Positions 39,021 through 48,413 of a stretch of DNA of 64,000 bases are shown here, in pieces. Each line of letters begins with the position of its first letter. Positions within the stretch are counted from its first letter, which is position 1. Position numbers and translations under genes: made by a program. The stretch is from Streptomyces sp. NBC_00483 (GTDB taxonomy: Bacteria > Actinomycetota > Actinomycetes > Streptomycetales > Streptomycetaceae): contig NZ_CP107880.1 in the NCBI RefSeq assembly GCF_036013745.1, positions 6,696,001 through 6,760,000 on the forward strand, read 5' to 3'. The notes below the pieces were generated by a model that was not told the origin of the DNA, did not search any database, and saw only the letters and a program-made list of their open reading frames with translations.

Positions 39021-39068
39021 AGGCCATTGCCGCGCATGGGATGCGAACCACCCCACCGGCAATGGCCT
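39021..39068 (+). terminator. tsf-pyrH nested hairpin terminator
   Basis: 12-bp perfect outer stem (39021-39032 with 39057-39068) enclosing a second 5-bp hairpin at 39033-39045, followed by TTCTTCGT. The shape is cruciform-like and lies 40 bases before pyrH. Confidence 0.7.
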
Positions 39069-39106
39069 TCTTCGTATGTGTGCCAAGCAAAAGAGGCGAG
39101 AATCCC

Positions 39107-39877
39107 ATGACCACCACCCAGGCCGACAACGGTGACAAGAGCGACGAAGGCAAAGGCGCGGGGCGCTTTCTGCTGAAGCTTTCCGGCGAGGCGTTCGCCG
39201 GGGGCGGGGGTCTGGGCGTCGACCCCGACGTGGTGCACGCCATTGCCCGTGAGATCGCGGCAGTCGTACGCGACGGCTGGCAGCTCGCCGTCGTCATCGG
39301 CGGCGGCAACTTCTTCCGCGGCGCCGAGCTGCAGCAGCGCGGCATGGACCGCGCCCGCAGCGACTACATGGGCATGCTCGGCACGGTCATGAACTGCCTG
39401 GCCCTCCAGGACTTCCTGGAGAAGGAGGGCATCGACTGCCGCGTGCAGACCGCCATCACGATGGGTCAGGTCGCCGAGCCGTACATCCCGCTGCGCGCCG
39501 TGCGTCACCTGGAGAAGGGCCGCGTCGTCATCTTCGGCGCCGGTATGGGCATGCCGTACTTCTCCACCGACACGACCGCCGCGCAGCGCGCCCTGGAGAT
39601 CGACGCCCAGGCGCTGCTCATGGGCAAGAACGGTGTCGACGGCGTCTACGACTCGGACCCGAAGACCAACCCCGAGGCCGTGAAGTTCGACGGGCTCAGC
39701 TATGGCGAGGTCATCACCCGCGACCTGAAGGTCGCCGACATGACCGCGATCACCCTGTGCCGCGACAACAAGCTGCCGATCCTCGTCTTCGAGCTCATCA
39801 CGTCGGGCAATATCGCCCGTGCGGTCAAGGGTGAGAAGATCGGGACCCTTGTGGGCGAGCAGGGCACCCGCGCCTGA
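39107..39877 (+). CDS. pyrH: Uridylate kinase
   Basis: 256-residue UMP kinase of the amino-acid kinase fold: [48 protein letters not shown] and [14 protein letters not shown]. It makes UDP for nucleotide and cell-wall precursor synthesis. Start ATG 39107 with GAGGCGAG upstream; the frame is open further upstream through the hairpin but without coding character. Confidence 0.96.
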   Translation: MTTTQADNGDKSDEGKGAGRFLLKLSGEAFAGGGGLGVDPDVVHAIAREIAAVVRDGWQLAVVIGGGNFFRGAELQQRGMDRARSDYMGMLGTVMNCLALQDFLEKEGIDCRVQTAITMGQVAEPYIPLRAVRHLEKGRVVIFGAGMGMPYFSTDTTAAQRALEIDAQALLMGKNGVDGVYDSDPKTNPEAVKFDGLSYGEVITRDLKVADMTAITLCRDNKLPILVFELITSGNIARAVKGEKIGTLVGEQGTRA

Positions 39878-40034
39878 CACCCTCCCGTCTCCCTGGGAAC
39901 CCCGTGTCCTCGAAGGTTTCCTGAGGGATGGACAATGTCCTGCCGGTCGGACACCGTGCAGGAAAGACACGCGACGCAGCCGACCGCGCCCCCGTGCCCG
40001 GCCGGGCCTCACTCAAGACACGCAGGAGCAAGTG

Positions 40035-40592
40035 GTGATCGAAGAGACCCTCCTCGAGGCCGAGGAGAAGATGGAGAAGGCCGTCGTCGTCGCCAAGGAG
40101 GACTTCGCCGCGATCCGCACAGGCCGTGCGCACCCGGCGATGTTCAACAAGATCGTGGCCGACTATTACGGCGCGCTGACGCCGATCAACCAGCTGGCCT
40201 CGTTCTCGGTGCCCGAGCCGCGGATGGCCGTGGTGACCCCGTTCGACAAGAGCGCGCTGCGCAACATCGAGCAGGCGATCCGCGACTCCGACCTCGGCGT
40301 CAACCCGAGCAACGACGGCAGCATCATTCGTGTGACGTTCCCCGAGCTGACCGAGGAGCGCCGCAAGGAGTACATCAAGGTCGCCAAGGCCAAGGCCGAG
40401 GACGCCAAGGTCTCCATCCGCTCCGTGCGCCGCAAGGCCAAGGACACGATCGACAAGGCGATCAAGGACGGCGACATCGGCGAGGACGAGGGCCGTCGCG
40501 GCGAGAAGGAACTGGACGACACCACCACGAAGTACGTGGCCCAGGTCGACGAGCTGCTCAAGCACAAGGAAGCCGAGCTGCTCGAAGTCTGA
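40035..40592 (+). CDS. frr: Ribosome recycling factor
   Basis: 185-residue RRF that splits post-termination ribosomes with EF-G. Recognised by [25 protein letters not shown] and [23 protein letters not shown] at 40035, six bases after CAGGAG; the GTG three bases upstream is less well spaced. Confidence 0.97.
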   Translation: MIEETLLEAEEKMEKAVVVAKEDFAAIRTGRAHPAMFNKIVADYYGALTPINQLASFSVPEPRMAVVTPFDKSALRNIEQAIRDSDLGVNPSNDGSIIRVTFPELTEERRKEYIKVAKAKAEDAKVSIRSVRRKAKDTIDKAIKDGDIGEDEGRRGEKELDDTTTKYVAQVDELLKHKEAELLEV

Positions 40593-40624
40593 GCGAGCGC
40601 GGAAGATCGAGGTTCGAGGAATCC

Positions 40625-41857
40625 GTGAACGACTCTTCCTGGGGTGCGCCGACCGGGCCCGGACATCGGGGCCCGACCGACGGCCAAGGGTCCGCCCCTG
40701 GTCAGGGGCCCGCGTACGGGCAGGTGCCGGCGTACGGCCAAGGGCCGTCGTACAACCAAGGACCGTCGTACGACCACGGGCGCGCTCCGGCGGGTCCCGC
40801 GTACGAACGGCACGCGGTCGATGAGACTCGGCCCATGCCCATCGTGCCCGATATGCCTGATACGCCTTCTGGTGACGGAAGGGGCGACGACCAGGACGAC
40901 CGGGGGGCCGCTCGGCTGAGTGGTCCCTTGTTCCGCGACGAGGCGCCGGGCCGGCCGGAGTCGGCCGGGCGGCACTCGGGGCCCGCGGAGCCCGACCGGT
41001 CCGCGGAGCCTTCGGGGTCCTCGCAGCCCGAACCGCCCAAGAAGAAGAGCGCGGGCCGGGACCTCGGGGCCGCCATAGGCGTCGGTGTCGGGCTCGGCGC
41101 GGTGATCGTCGCTTCGCTCTTCATCGTCAAGGCCGTGTTCGTCGGCGTGATAGCGGTCGCCGTCGTCGTCGGCCTGTGGGAGCTGACCTCGCGGCTCGAG
41201 GAGCGCAAGGGCATCAAGGCGCCGCTCGTGCCGCTCGCCGTCGGCGGCGCGGCCATGGTGGTGGCCGGGTATGTACGGGGCGCCGAGGGCGCCTGGGTGG
41301 CGATGGCGCTGACCGCGCTCGCCGTCCTCGTATGGCGCATGACGGAGCCTCCCGAGGGCTACCTCAAGGACGTCACGGCGGGGGTCTTCGCGGCCTTCTA
41401 CGTGCCGTTCCTCGCGACCTTCGTGGCGATGATGCTCGCCGCGGACGGCGGGGAGTGGCGGGTCCTCACGTTCCTGATCCTGACCGTCGTCAGCGACACC
41501 GGGGCGTACGCGGTCGGCTGGCGCTTCGGCAAGCACAAGCTCGCGCCGCGGATCAGCCCCGGCAAGACCCGCGAGGGCCTGGTCGGCGCCGTGTCGTTCG
41601 CCATGGTGGGGGGCGTGCTGTGCATGCAGTTCCTGGTGGACGGCGGCACGTGGTGGCAGGGCCTCGTCATCGGCGCCTGCGTCGCGGCCAGCGCCACCCT
41701 TGGCGACCTCGGCGAGTCCATGATCAAGCGGGACCTCGGGATCAAGGACATGGGGACGCTGCTGCCGGGCCACGGCGGAATCATGGACCGGCTCGACTCC
41801 CTGCTGCCGACGGCCCCGGTCGTCTGGCTGCTCCTGGTGCTGTTCGTCGGTTCCTGA
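40625..41857 (+). CDS. cdsA: Phosphatidate cytidylyltransferase (CDP-diacylglycerol synthase)
   Basis: 410-residue membrane enzyme making CDP-diacylglycerol for phospholipid synthesis. Eight or so helices and the family signature SATLGDLGESMIKRDLGIKD, followed by LLPGHGGIMDRLDSL, are clear. The first 145 residues are an unusual disordered, Gly/Gln/Tyr/Pro-rich cytosolic extension containing six-residue repeats (AYGQGP, SYNQGP, SYDHGR), encoded by 18-bp repeats near 40710-40780. GTG at 40625, with GAGGAA upstream. Confidence 0.93.
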   Translation: MNDSSWGAPTGPGHRGPTDGQGSAPGQGPAYGQVPAYGQGPSYNQGPSYDHGRAPAGPAYERHAVDETRPMPIVPDMPDTPSGDGRGDDQDDRGAARLSGPLFRDEAPGRPESAGRHSGPAEPDRSAEPSGSSQPEPPKKKSAGRDLGAAIGVGVGLGAVIVASLFIVKAVFVGVIAVAVVVGLWELTSRLEERKGIKAPLVPLAVGGAAMVVAGYVRGAEGAWVAMALTALAVLVWRMTEPPEGYLKDVTAGVFAAFYVPFLATFVAMMLAADGGEWRVLTFLILTVVSDTGAYAVGWRFGKHKLAPRISPGKTREGLVGAVSFAMVGGVLCMQFLVDGGTWWQGLVIGACVAASATLGDLGESMIKRDLGIKDMGTLLPGHGGIMDRLDSLLPTAPVVWLLLVLFVGS

Positions 41858-41881
41858 AGAACACCCACGCGAGATCCCCGT

Positions 41882-41915
41882 GAGAGCCCCCGTCCGTAAC
41901 CGGACGGGGGCTCTC
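41882..41915. terminator. cdsA terminator
   Basis: 15-bp perfect stem with TAAC loop, 25 bases after cdsA. Ends the rpsB-to-cdsA group. Confidence 0.8.
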
Positions 41916-42019
41916 CGTATGTGCCAGGACGGGACTTGTGAAGACCTGTTCGCGAAGGTGGGCGGGTTCGTCGAGGGGGGCTTGCGGGTGCTCTTTACGC
42001 TCAAGTAACAACATGCCTC

Positions 42020-42682
42020 ATGAACATTTTCGGTCGCAGCTTCTCATCCCGGCGCGCAGAGGGATCCGCTGCTCCGGGGGCCGCCGGCACCGGCACCGCA
42101 GTACTGCCCGACCCGGCCGGTCACGACCCTTCCATGGCGGCGCTCACCGGCACCTGGATGGTCGACCCCGCGCACAGCAGGATCGGGTTCTCCGTCCGGC
42201 ACGCCATGGTGACGACCGTGCGCGGCGCCTTCGCGGAGTACCAGAGCCGCCTCTACTTCGACGGTGACGACCCGTCCCGCTCCTCCGCCGAGCTGGTCCT
42301 CGCCACGGCGAGCATCGACACCGGTGTCGAGCAGCGGGACGCCCATGTGGTGGGCCGTGACTTCCTGAACGCCTCCCAGTACCCGCGGATGACCTTCAAG
42401 AGCACCGCCGTGGAACTGGCGGGCGACGATGTCTACCGGATGCACGGCGACCTCACCATCAAGGACATCGCCCGCCCCGTCGTCCTCGAACTCACCTACA
42501 TCGGCTTCGTCACGGACGCCTTCGGCGACGAACGCGTCGGCTTCGACGGCACCACCACCATCAACCGCACCGACTGGGGCCTGACGTACAACGCCCGCCT
42601 CGCCCAGGGCGGCAACATGGTCAGCGAAAAGGTCCGCCTCCAGTTCGACATCGCGGCCATCCGCACGCCGTCGGGGCGCTGA
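42020..42682 (+). CDS. YceI-family lipocalin-like protein
   Basis: 220-residue YceI domain protein: TWMVDPAHSRIGFSVRHAMVTTVRG, FDGDDP, SIDTGVEQRDAHVVGRDFLN and LTIKDIARPVVLEL. YceI proteins bind polyisoprenoids in a beta-barrel; the cellular role is unclear. The N-terminal 35 residues are a non-conserved extension without a signal peptide, so the protein is probably cytoplasmic. Confidence 0.88.
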   Translation: MNIFGRSFSSRRAEGSAAPGAAGTGTAVLPDPAGHDPSMAALTGTWMVDPAHSRIGFSVRHAMVTTVRGAFAEYQSRLYFDGDDPSRSSAELVLATASIDTGVEQRDAHVVGRDFLNASQYPRMTFKSTAVELAGDDVYRMHGDLTIKDIARPVVLELTYIGFVTDAFGDERVGFDGTTTINRTDWGLTYNARLAQGGNMVSEKVRLQFDIAAIRTPSGR

Positions 42683-42752
42683 GGTCGGCGGTCGTGGTCG
42701 ACCGGCATCCGTAGGAGATCCGCCGATCGTGCGCACCGCAGGGCGGGCGGAG

Positions 42753-43715
42753 TCACCGCAGTCCGAGGTGTTCGGCCCAGGCGCTCACATCGGCGGTGGT
42801 CGCGTTGCCGCCGCAGATCACCAGGCCGAGGCGGGCGTCCTCCCCGACGCGTTGCAGTACCTGGCGGGCGCCGGGCAGCAGGCACCCGGCGGCGGGCTCG
42901 GCCCAGACCTTCGCGTGGTCGGCCAGGTCGAGGGTGCCCTGGACCGCTTCGGCATCGGTCACCGTGAGGACGTCGGCGAGCAGGGCCGAGGCATGCTCGT
43001 AGGTGAGTGGGGAGGCGCTGGGGGCACTGAGCGTCGAGACGATCGAGGACAACTCGACCGGGACCGGCCGTCCGGCATCCAGTGCCGCCGACATGGCCCG
43101 GGCACCTTCGGTCTCCACGCCCCACACGCGGATTCCAGGACGTCGTGCGCGCAGTGCGGTGGCGACGCCGGCGGCCAGCGCGCCGCCGCCGATGCTGACG
43201 AGTACGTCGGTGAGGTCCTCGGCATCCTGCGCGAACTCCAGGCCGACCGTGCCCTGGGCGGCGATGACGGTGGGGTCGTCGAAGGGGTGGACCAGGGCGA
43301 GTCCCGCGTCCCTGAGTTCATCGACGAGGGCGAATGCGCCGTCCATTGTTTCGGCGATGTGGACGCTTGCTCCGGCGGCCGCCGCGACGTCTCTGGCGCC
43401 GGTGGGGGCGGATCGCGGCATCACGACGGTCGCCTTCACATCCAGCATCCCCGCCATGACGGCCAGGGCGATGCCGTGGTTGCCTCCGCTGACCGTGACG
43501 ACTCCGGCGGCACGCTCGGCCCTGGTGAGGGTGAGCAGCTTCGCGGTCGCGCCGCGGGCCTTGAACGAGCCGGTGTGCTGCAGCAGTTCCAGTTTCACGG
43601 TGGTCGGCACGCCCAGCAGTGCGGACAACCCGGGGCTCGGCACCGTCGGGGTCCGGACGACATGCCCTGCGATCCGCTCGGCTTCGGCTTCCACGTCCGC
43701 GACAGTGATCAACAC
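42753..43715 (-). CDS. PLP-dependent serine/threonine dehydratase-like enzyme
   Basis: 320-residue fold-II PLP enzyme. Lys52 lies in HTGSFKARGA, the phosphate loop is SIGGGALAAG, and SGGNHGIALA binds the substrate carboxylate. This family includes catabolic threonine/serine dehydratases and serine racemase. Asn in SGGNHG fits that group. Start GTG 43715 is chosen for GGGAG six bases upstream; ATG 43730 is in frame but lacks a ribosome site. Confidence 0.85.
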   Translation of the reverse strand: MLITVADVEAEAERIAGHVVRTPTVPSPGLSALLGVPTTVKLELLQHTGSFKARGATAKLLTLTRAERAAGVVTVSGGNHGIALAVMAGMLDVKATVVMPRSAPTGARDVAAAAGASVHIAETMDGAFALVDELRDAGLALVHPFDDPTVIAAQGTVGLEFAQDAEDLTDVLVSIGGGALAAGVATALRARRPGIRVWGVETEGARAMSAALDAGRPVPVELSSIVSTLSAPSASPLTYEHASALLADVLTVTDAEAVQGTLDLADHAKVWAEPAAGCLLPGARQVLQRVGEDARLGLVICGGNATTADVSAWAEHLGLR

Positions 43716-44041
43716 ATCCGTCTCCCGCATACGACTCACGCACCACGGCCCTCGCGGCTGCACCGCATCACACTGCTGACCCCACGCGGCGGTGTCCAGG
43801 GGGAGCCGGGGCTCGCCAGGCCGTCCGTCCGCGGGCGCTCACCGAAGGCCCGGTCGACGCCGGGGGACCCGAAAAGGCCGGTGCGCGGGGTCGACGGAAC
43901 CGGGTAATGTCCTTGTCATGTTCTTCCAGACGCCGATTTACGAGTGAGAGCGTGACGGGCCCCTGCCGACGTCCTTCGATGTCGCCGCCCGTCCCCCACC
44001 GATGAATCCGTAGATACTTCACATCACCGCCGGGAGAACCC

Positions 44042-44257
44042 GTGACCGACAGCAAGAACATCAACAACCCCATGGGCCAGGGCGGCGGCCAGCGCAAGAA
44101 GCAGTCCCGCGCCGAACGCCAGAACAACGGTCCGCACCGCAACCTCGACCGCCAGCGCGCGGCCGACCAGAAGGCCGAGCTGGTGCGCAAGATGCGCGAG
44201 AAGGCAGGCGCAGCCGAGGGCACCGGGCAGGCGGGCGACGACACCGCACAGAGCTGA
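44042..44257 (+). CDS. Small DUF6243 protein
   Basis: 71-residue hydrophilic protein (TDSKNINNPMGQGGGQRKKQSRAERQ), a short family conserved in Streptomyces and of unknown function. Very rich in Lys, Arg, Gln and Gly; likely unstructured or nucleic-acid-interacting. GTG at 44042 with GGGAG upstream. Confidence 0.75.
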   Translation: MTDSKNINNPMGQGGGQRKKQSRAERQNNGPHRNLDRQRAADQKAELVRKMREKAGAAEGTGQAGDDTAQS

Positions 44258-44323
44258 CGCACCACTGGCGTCCAGGGCGACGACCACAGGTCACCCCCAT
44301 TTGTCTGCGACACTGGATGGGCT

Positions 44324-45430
44324 ATGCCTAAGCCCGGAGAACTGACGTTCGTCGCCCCCCGCGGAGCCAAGAAGCCGCCGCGGCACCTTGCTGATCTTTC
44401 GCCTGCTGAGCGGAAGGAAGCTGTTGCTGCGATCGGTGAGAAGCCGTTTCGCGCCAAGCAGCTCTCGCAGCACTACTTCGCGCGGTACGCGCACGATCCC
44501 GCGGAGTGGACCGACATCCCCGCGGGGTCGCGCGAGAAGCTGCGGGAGGCGTTGCTGCCGGAGCTGATGACCGTCGTGCGGCATCTGTCGACCGACAACG
44601 AAACGACGCGCAAGACGTTGTGGAAGCTGTTCGACGGGACGCTCGTCGAGTCCGTGCTGATGCGGTATCCGGACCGGGTGACGATGTGCATCTCGTCGCA
44701 GGCCGGGTGCGGGATGAACTGCCCGTTCTGTGCCACCGGGCAGGCCGGCCTCGACCGGAATCTGTCGACCGGTGAGATCGTGCATCAGATTGTCGACGGG
44801 ATGCGCGCGCTGCGGGACGGGGAGATTCCCGGCGGGCCCGCGCGGCTCAGCAACATCGTGTTCATGGGCATGGGCGAGCCGCTCGCCAACTACAAGCGGG
44901 TCATCCAGGCCATCCGCGCGCTCACCGACCCGGAGCCGGACGGCGTCGGGCTCAGCCAGCGCGGGATCACCGTGTCGACGGTCGGGCTGGTGCCCGCCAT
45001 CAACCGGTTCACCGATGAGGGGCTGAAGTGCCGGCTCGCGATCTCGCTGCACGCTCCTGACGACGAGCTGCGCGACACTCTCGTACCCGTCAACACGCGG
45101 TGGAACGTGCGCGAGGTGCTCGACGCCGGGTTCGAGTACTCCGCGAAGTCCGGGCGCCGGCTGTCGATCGAGTACGCGCTCATCCGGGACATCAATGACC
45201 AGGCGTGGCGCGGTGACCGGCTCGGGCGGATGCTCAAGGGGAAGCCGGTGCATGTGAATCTGATTCCGCTGAATCCGACCCCGGGGTCGAAGTGGACCGC
45301 TTCGCGGCCCGAGGACGAGAAGGCCTTCGTCGACGCCATCGCCGCGCACGGCGTGCCGGTCACCATCCGGGACACCCGTGGCCAGGAGATCGACGGAGCC
45401 TGTGGACAGCTGGCGGCGACCGAGCGGTAG
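44324..45430 (+). CDS. rlmN: 23S rRNA (adenine2503-C2)-methyltransferase RlmN
   Basis: 368-residue radical-SAM enzyme methylating A2503 of 23S rRNA and A37 of some tRNAs. The cluster motif is CGMNCPFC near residue 128. The C-terminal catalytic cysteine is in EIDGACGQL near 360. Conserved blocks [11 protein letters not shown] and STVGLVPAI are present. ATG at 44324. Confidence 0.95.
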   Translation: MPKPGELTFVAPRGAKKPPRHLADLSPAERKEAVAAIGEKPFRAKQLSQHYFARYAHDPAEWTDIPAGSREKLREALLPELMTVVRHLSTDNETTRKTLWKLFDGTLVESVLMRYPDRVTMCISSQAGCGMNCPFCATGQAGLDRNLSTGEIVHQIVDGMRALRDGEIPGGPARLSNIVFMGMGEPLANYKRVIQAIRALTDPEPDGVGLSQRGITVSTVGLVPAINRFTDEGLKCRLAISLHAPDDELRDTLVPVNTRWNVREVLDAGFEYSAKSGRRLSIEYALIRDINDQAWRGDRLGRMLKGKPVHVNLIPLNPTPGSKWTASRPEDEKAFVDAIAAHGVPVTIRDTRGQEIDGACGQLAATER

Positions 45431-45466
45431 CCTGGCTGTCGTAAGCACGACAACTACATCTGCATT

Positions 45467-45558
45467 TCCGACAGGGGAGCGCCACAGCGCTGAGAGTGCG
45501 GCAACCGGCCGCAGACCCTCTGGACCTTGCCCGGGTCATTCCGGGTAGGAAGTTCGGA
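45467..45558 (+). ncRNA. TPP riboswitch (THI element)
   Basis: Conserved core elements appear in order: CAGGGGAGC, GCTGAGAG, GACCCTCTGGACCTTG, then CCGGGTCATTCCGGGTAGGAAG. A P1 helix can form between TCCGA (45467-45471) and TCGGA (45554-45558). It precedes thiamine transporter genes, as expected for a thiamine-pyrophosphate sensor. Confidence 0.93.
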
Positions 45559-45576
45559 CACCACTCAAGCTGTTGC

Positions 45577-45625
45577 GCCCTGCCCGGAGCCCTGGCCGTC
45601 GTTGCCAGAAGGCTCCGGGCAGGGC
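45577..45625 (+). terminator. Riboswitch-associated terminator hairpin
   Basis: 15-bp perfect stem (45577-45591 with 45611-45625) whose loop holds a second 5-bp stem (CTGGC/GCCAG). Located between the riboswitch and thiB. Confidence 0.7.
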
Positions 45626-45633
45626 CGCGTCTT

Positions 45634-45653
45634 CTCCTGGTCACCTCCAGGAG
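45634..45653 (+). promoter_or_regulatory. Hairpin masking the thiB ribosome-binding site
   Basis: CTCCTGG pairs with CCAGGAG across a six-base loop. The 3' arm contains the AGGAGG (45649-45654) that serves the thiB GTG start at 45664, so it could block initiation when TPP is bound. Confidence 0.6.
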
Positions 45654-45663
45654 GAATGAAGTA

Positions 45664-46758
45664 GTGAGTAAGAAGAAGTCGGCCACCAGCGCGTATGTCG
45701 CCGTGGTCGTGGGGGTCGGGCTCGTCGCGTTGTCCGCTTGCGGGGCGTCCGGCGGTGGCTCCGGTGCCGGCGGTGACTCCAGGACCGTGACCCTCGTGAG
45801 TCACGATTCATGGGCCGTCTCGAAGGGCGTACTGAAGGACTTCGAGAAGAGCTCCGGCTACAAGGTCAAGGTCCTCAAGGACGGGGACGCCGGCGAGGCC
45901 GTCAACAAGGCGATCCTGTCCAAGGACAATCCGCAGGGCGACGTCTTCTTCGGCGTCGACAACACCCTGCTCTCGCGGGCGCTCGACAACGGGATCTTCT
46001 CCTCGTACAAGGCCAAGGGGCTTGATGAGGTCGAGGGCGAGTATCGGCTCGACAAGGGGAAGGACCGGGTTACTCCTGTTGATACCGGGTCTCTCTGCGT
46101 CAATTACGACAAGGCTTATTTCGAGAAGCACGATCTCGCGCCGCCGTCGTCCTTCGCCGATCTCACCAAGCCGGCCTACAAGAACCTCCTGGTCACGGAG
46201 AACGCGTCCACGTCGTCGCCCGGTCTCGGCTTTCTGCTCGGGTCCGCCGCCAAGTACGGCGACGACGGCTGGCAGCCGTACTGGAAGAAGTTGAAGGCCA
46301 ATGGCTTGAAGGTGGTCGACGGCTGGGATCAGGCCTACAACGAGGAGTTCAGCGGGAGCGCCGGCGGGAAGAAGGCCGGCGGTGACCGGCCGCTCGTCGT
46401 GTCGTACGCGTCCTCGCCGCCCGCCGAGGCCGTGTTCGCCGATCCGCAGCCGAAGACCTCGCCGGTCGGGGTCGCCAAGGGGACCTGCTTCCAGCAGGTG
46501 GAGTTCGCGGGGCTGCTGAACGGGGCGAAGAACGAGAAGGGCGGCAAGGCGCTGCTCGACTTCCTGGTCTCCAAGAAGTTCCAGGAGGACATGCCGCTCA
46601 ACATGTTCGTCGACCCCGTGACGGAGAACGCCACCGCGCCCGCCGACTACACCAAGTACGCGGTGAAGATCGACGATCCCGAGACGATGAGCCCGCGCAA
46701 GATCGCGGACAATCGGGACGACTGGGTGAAGTCGTGGACGTCGCTCGTACTGAAGTAG
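45664..46758 (+). CDS. thiB: Thiamine ABC transporter substrate-binding lipoprotein
   Basis: 364-residue binding protein for thiamine or its phosphates. Lipoprotein signal with lipobox LSA-C (Cys26). The mature protein has TVTLVSHDSWAVSKGVLKDFE, DVFFGVDNTLLSRAL and SYASSPPAEAVF, as in ThiB. GTG 45664 is used, nine bases after AGGAGG; the preceding ATG (45656) reads only Met-Lys-stop. Under a TPP riboswitch. Overlaps thiP by 25 bases. Confidence 0.93.
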   Translation: MSKKKSATSAYVAVVVGVGLVALSACGASGGGSGAGGDSRTVTLVSHDSWAVSKGVLKDFEKSSGYKVKVLKDGDAGEAVNKAILSKDNPQGDVFFGVDNTLLSRALDNGIFSSYKAKGLDEVEGEYRLDKGKDRVTPVDTGSLCVNYDKAYFEKHDLAPPSSFADLTKPAYKNLLVTENASTSSPGLGFLLGSAAKYGDDGWQPYWKKLKANGLKVVDGWDQAYNEEFSGSAGGKKAGGDRPLVVSYASSPPAEAVFADPQPKTSPVGVAKGTCFQQVEFAGLLNGAKNEKGGKALLDFLVSKKFQEDMPLNMFVDPVTENATAPADYTKYAVKIDDPETMSPRKIADNRDDWVKSWTSLVLK

Positions 46759-48413
46759 TCGTCAAGGCACCCAAGGGGAACGCGGCGCGGCTTGGGCTCA
46801 TGGCTCTGCCCGTCGTGTTCTTCGGGCTGTTCTTCGCCTATCCGGTCGTCGCGATCGTCGAGCGCGGACTGCACGTCGACGGCGTCTGGCAGTTCGGACG
46901 GATCCTGGACGTGCTCGGGCAGTCCGACATCCGGCACGTCCTGTGGTTCACGGTGTGGCAGGCGGTCGCGTCCACTGTGCTGACGCTGCTCGTCGCGCTG
47001 CCCGGCGCGTATGTCTTCGCGCGGTTCGAGTTCCCCGGGAAGCAGGTGCTGCGGGCCGTCGTCACCGTGCCGTTCGTGCTGCCGACCGTCGTTGTGGGCA
47101 CCGCTTTTCTCGCGCTCGTCGGCAATGGCGGGCTGCTCGACGAGCTGTGGGGAGTCCGGCTCGACACGACGGTGTGGGCGATTCTGCTGGCGCATGTCTT
47201 CTTCAATTACGCCGTTGTCGTACGGACTGTTGGCGGGCTTTGGGCGCAGCTCGATCCTCGGCAGGAGGAGGCCGCGCGGATGCTCGGCGCCTCGCGGTTC
47301 GCGGCGTGGCGGAAGGTCACGCTGCCGGCGCTCGGGCCTGCTGTCGCCGCTGCCTCGTTGATGGTGTTTCTGTTTACGTTCACGTCTTTTGGTGTTGTGC
47401 AGATTCTCGGCGGGCCCGGGTTCTCGACTCTTGAGGTCGAGATCTATCGGCAGACGGCGCAGATTTTCGATCTGTCGACCGCCGCTGTGCTGACCATCGT
47501 GCAGTTCGTGGCCGTCGGGCTGATCCTCGGTGTGCACGCGTGGACCGTGCGGCGGCGGGAGAGCGCGCTGCGGCTCGTGGACGCCGCGCATACGTCGCGC
47601 AGGCCGCGCGGGGCCGGGCAATGGGCGTTGCTGGGTGGCGTGTTGGTGTCCGTCGCGCTGCTGATCGTGCTGCCGCTCGGGGTGCTCGTCGAGCGCTCGC
47701 TCGACGCTCCGGGCGGGTACGGGTTCGGGTACTACCGGGCGCTCACCGACGCCGACGGCGGGACCTTCCTCGTACCGCCGATCGACGCGATCTGGAATTC
47801 GCTGGAGTACGCGCTCGCCGCCACGGCCATCGCCGTGGTGATCGGTGGGCTGGCCGCCGCAGCGCTCACCCGGCGGGCCGGGCGGCTCGTGCGCGGGTTC
47901 GACGCGTTGTTGATGCTGCCGCTGGGGGTGTCGGCGGTGACCGTCGGGTTCGGGTTCCTGATCACGCTCGACAAGCCGCCGCTCGACCTGCGGTCCACGT
48001 GGATCCTGGTGCCGCTCGCGCAGGCGCTGGTCGGGGTGCCGTTCGTGGTGCGGACGATGCTGCCGGTGCTGCGGGCCGTCGACGGGCGGCTCCGGGAGGC
48101 GGCCGCCGTGCTCGGGGCCTCGCCGCTGCGGGCCTGGCGGGAGGTCGATCTGCCGATGGTGCGGCGGGCGCTGCTGGTCGCGGCCGGGTTCGCGTTCGCC
48201 GTGTCGCTCGGTGAGTTCGGGGCGACCGTGTTCATCGCGCGGCCCGACAATCCGACGCTGCCGGTCGCCGTGGCCCGGCTGCTCGGGCGGGCCGGTGACC
48301 TCAACTACGGGCAGGCGATGGCCCTTTCGACGGTGCTGATGGTCGTGTGCGCGGCCTCGTTGCTCGTCCTTGAACGGATTCGGCCCGCCAAGGCCTCGAC
48401 CGGGGAGTTCTGA
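46734..48413 (+). CDS. thiP: Thiamine ABC transporter permease
   Basis: 559-residue fused double permease with about twelve helices. Two EAA-type loops are seen, ARMLGASRFAAWRKVTLPAL near 182-201 and AAVLGASPLRAWREVDLPMV near 458-477. GTG 46734 lies within the thiB end; a later ATG at 46800 is possible. Stop overlaps thiQ (TGATG). Confidence 0.92.
   Translation: MDVARTEVVVKAPKGNAARLGLMALPVVFFGLFFAYPVVAIVERGLHVDGVWQFGRILDVLGQSDIRHVLWFTVWQAVASTVLTLLVALPGAYVFARFEFPGKQVLRAVVTVPFVLPTVVVGTAFLALVGNGGLLDELWGVRLDTTVWAILLAHVFFNYAVVVRTVGGLWAQLDPRQEEAARMLGASRFAAWRKVTLPALGPAVAAASLMVFLFTFTSFGVVQILGGPGFSTLEVEIYRQTAQIFDLSTAAVLTIVQFVAVGLILGVHAWTVRRRESALRLVDAAHTSRRPRGAGQWALLGGVLVSVALLIVLPLGVLVERSLDAPGGYGFGYYRALTDADGGTFLVPPIDAIWNSLEYALAATAIAVVIGGLAAAALTRRAGRLVRGFDALLMLPLGVSAVTVGFGFLITLDKPPLDLRSTWILVPLAQALVGVPFVVRTMLPVLRAVDGRLREAAAVLGASPLRAWREVDLPMVRRALLVAAGFAFAVSLGEFGATVFIARPDNPTLPVAVARLLGRAGDLNYGQAMALSTVLMVVCAASLLVLERIRPAKASTGEF

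Noticed and set aside
38060..40012. 650-residue minus-strand frame opposite tsf and pyrH
   Set aside because: Runs through two ribosomal-operon genes and two terminators; composition is that of an antisense shadow.
45656..45664. ATG at 45656 as the thiB start
   Set aside because: It is followed by AAG and TAG, so it codes for only two residues; GTG 45664 opens the lipoprotein frame.
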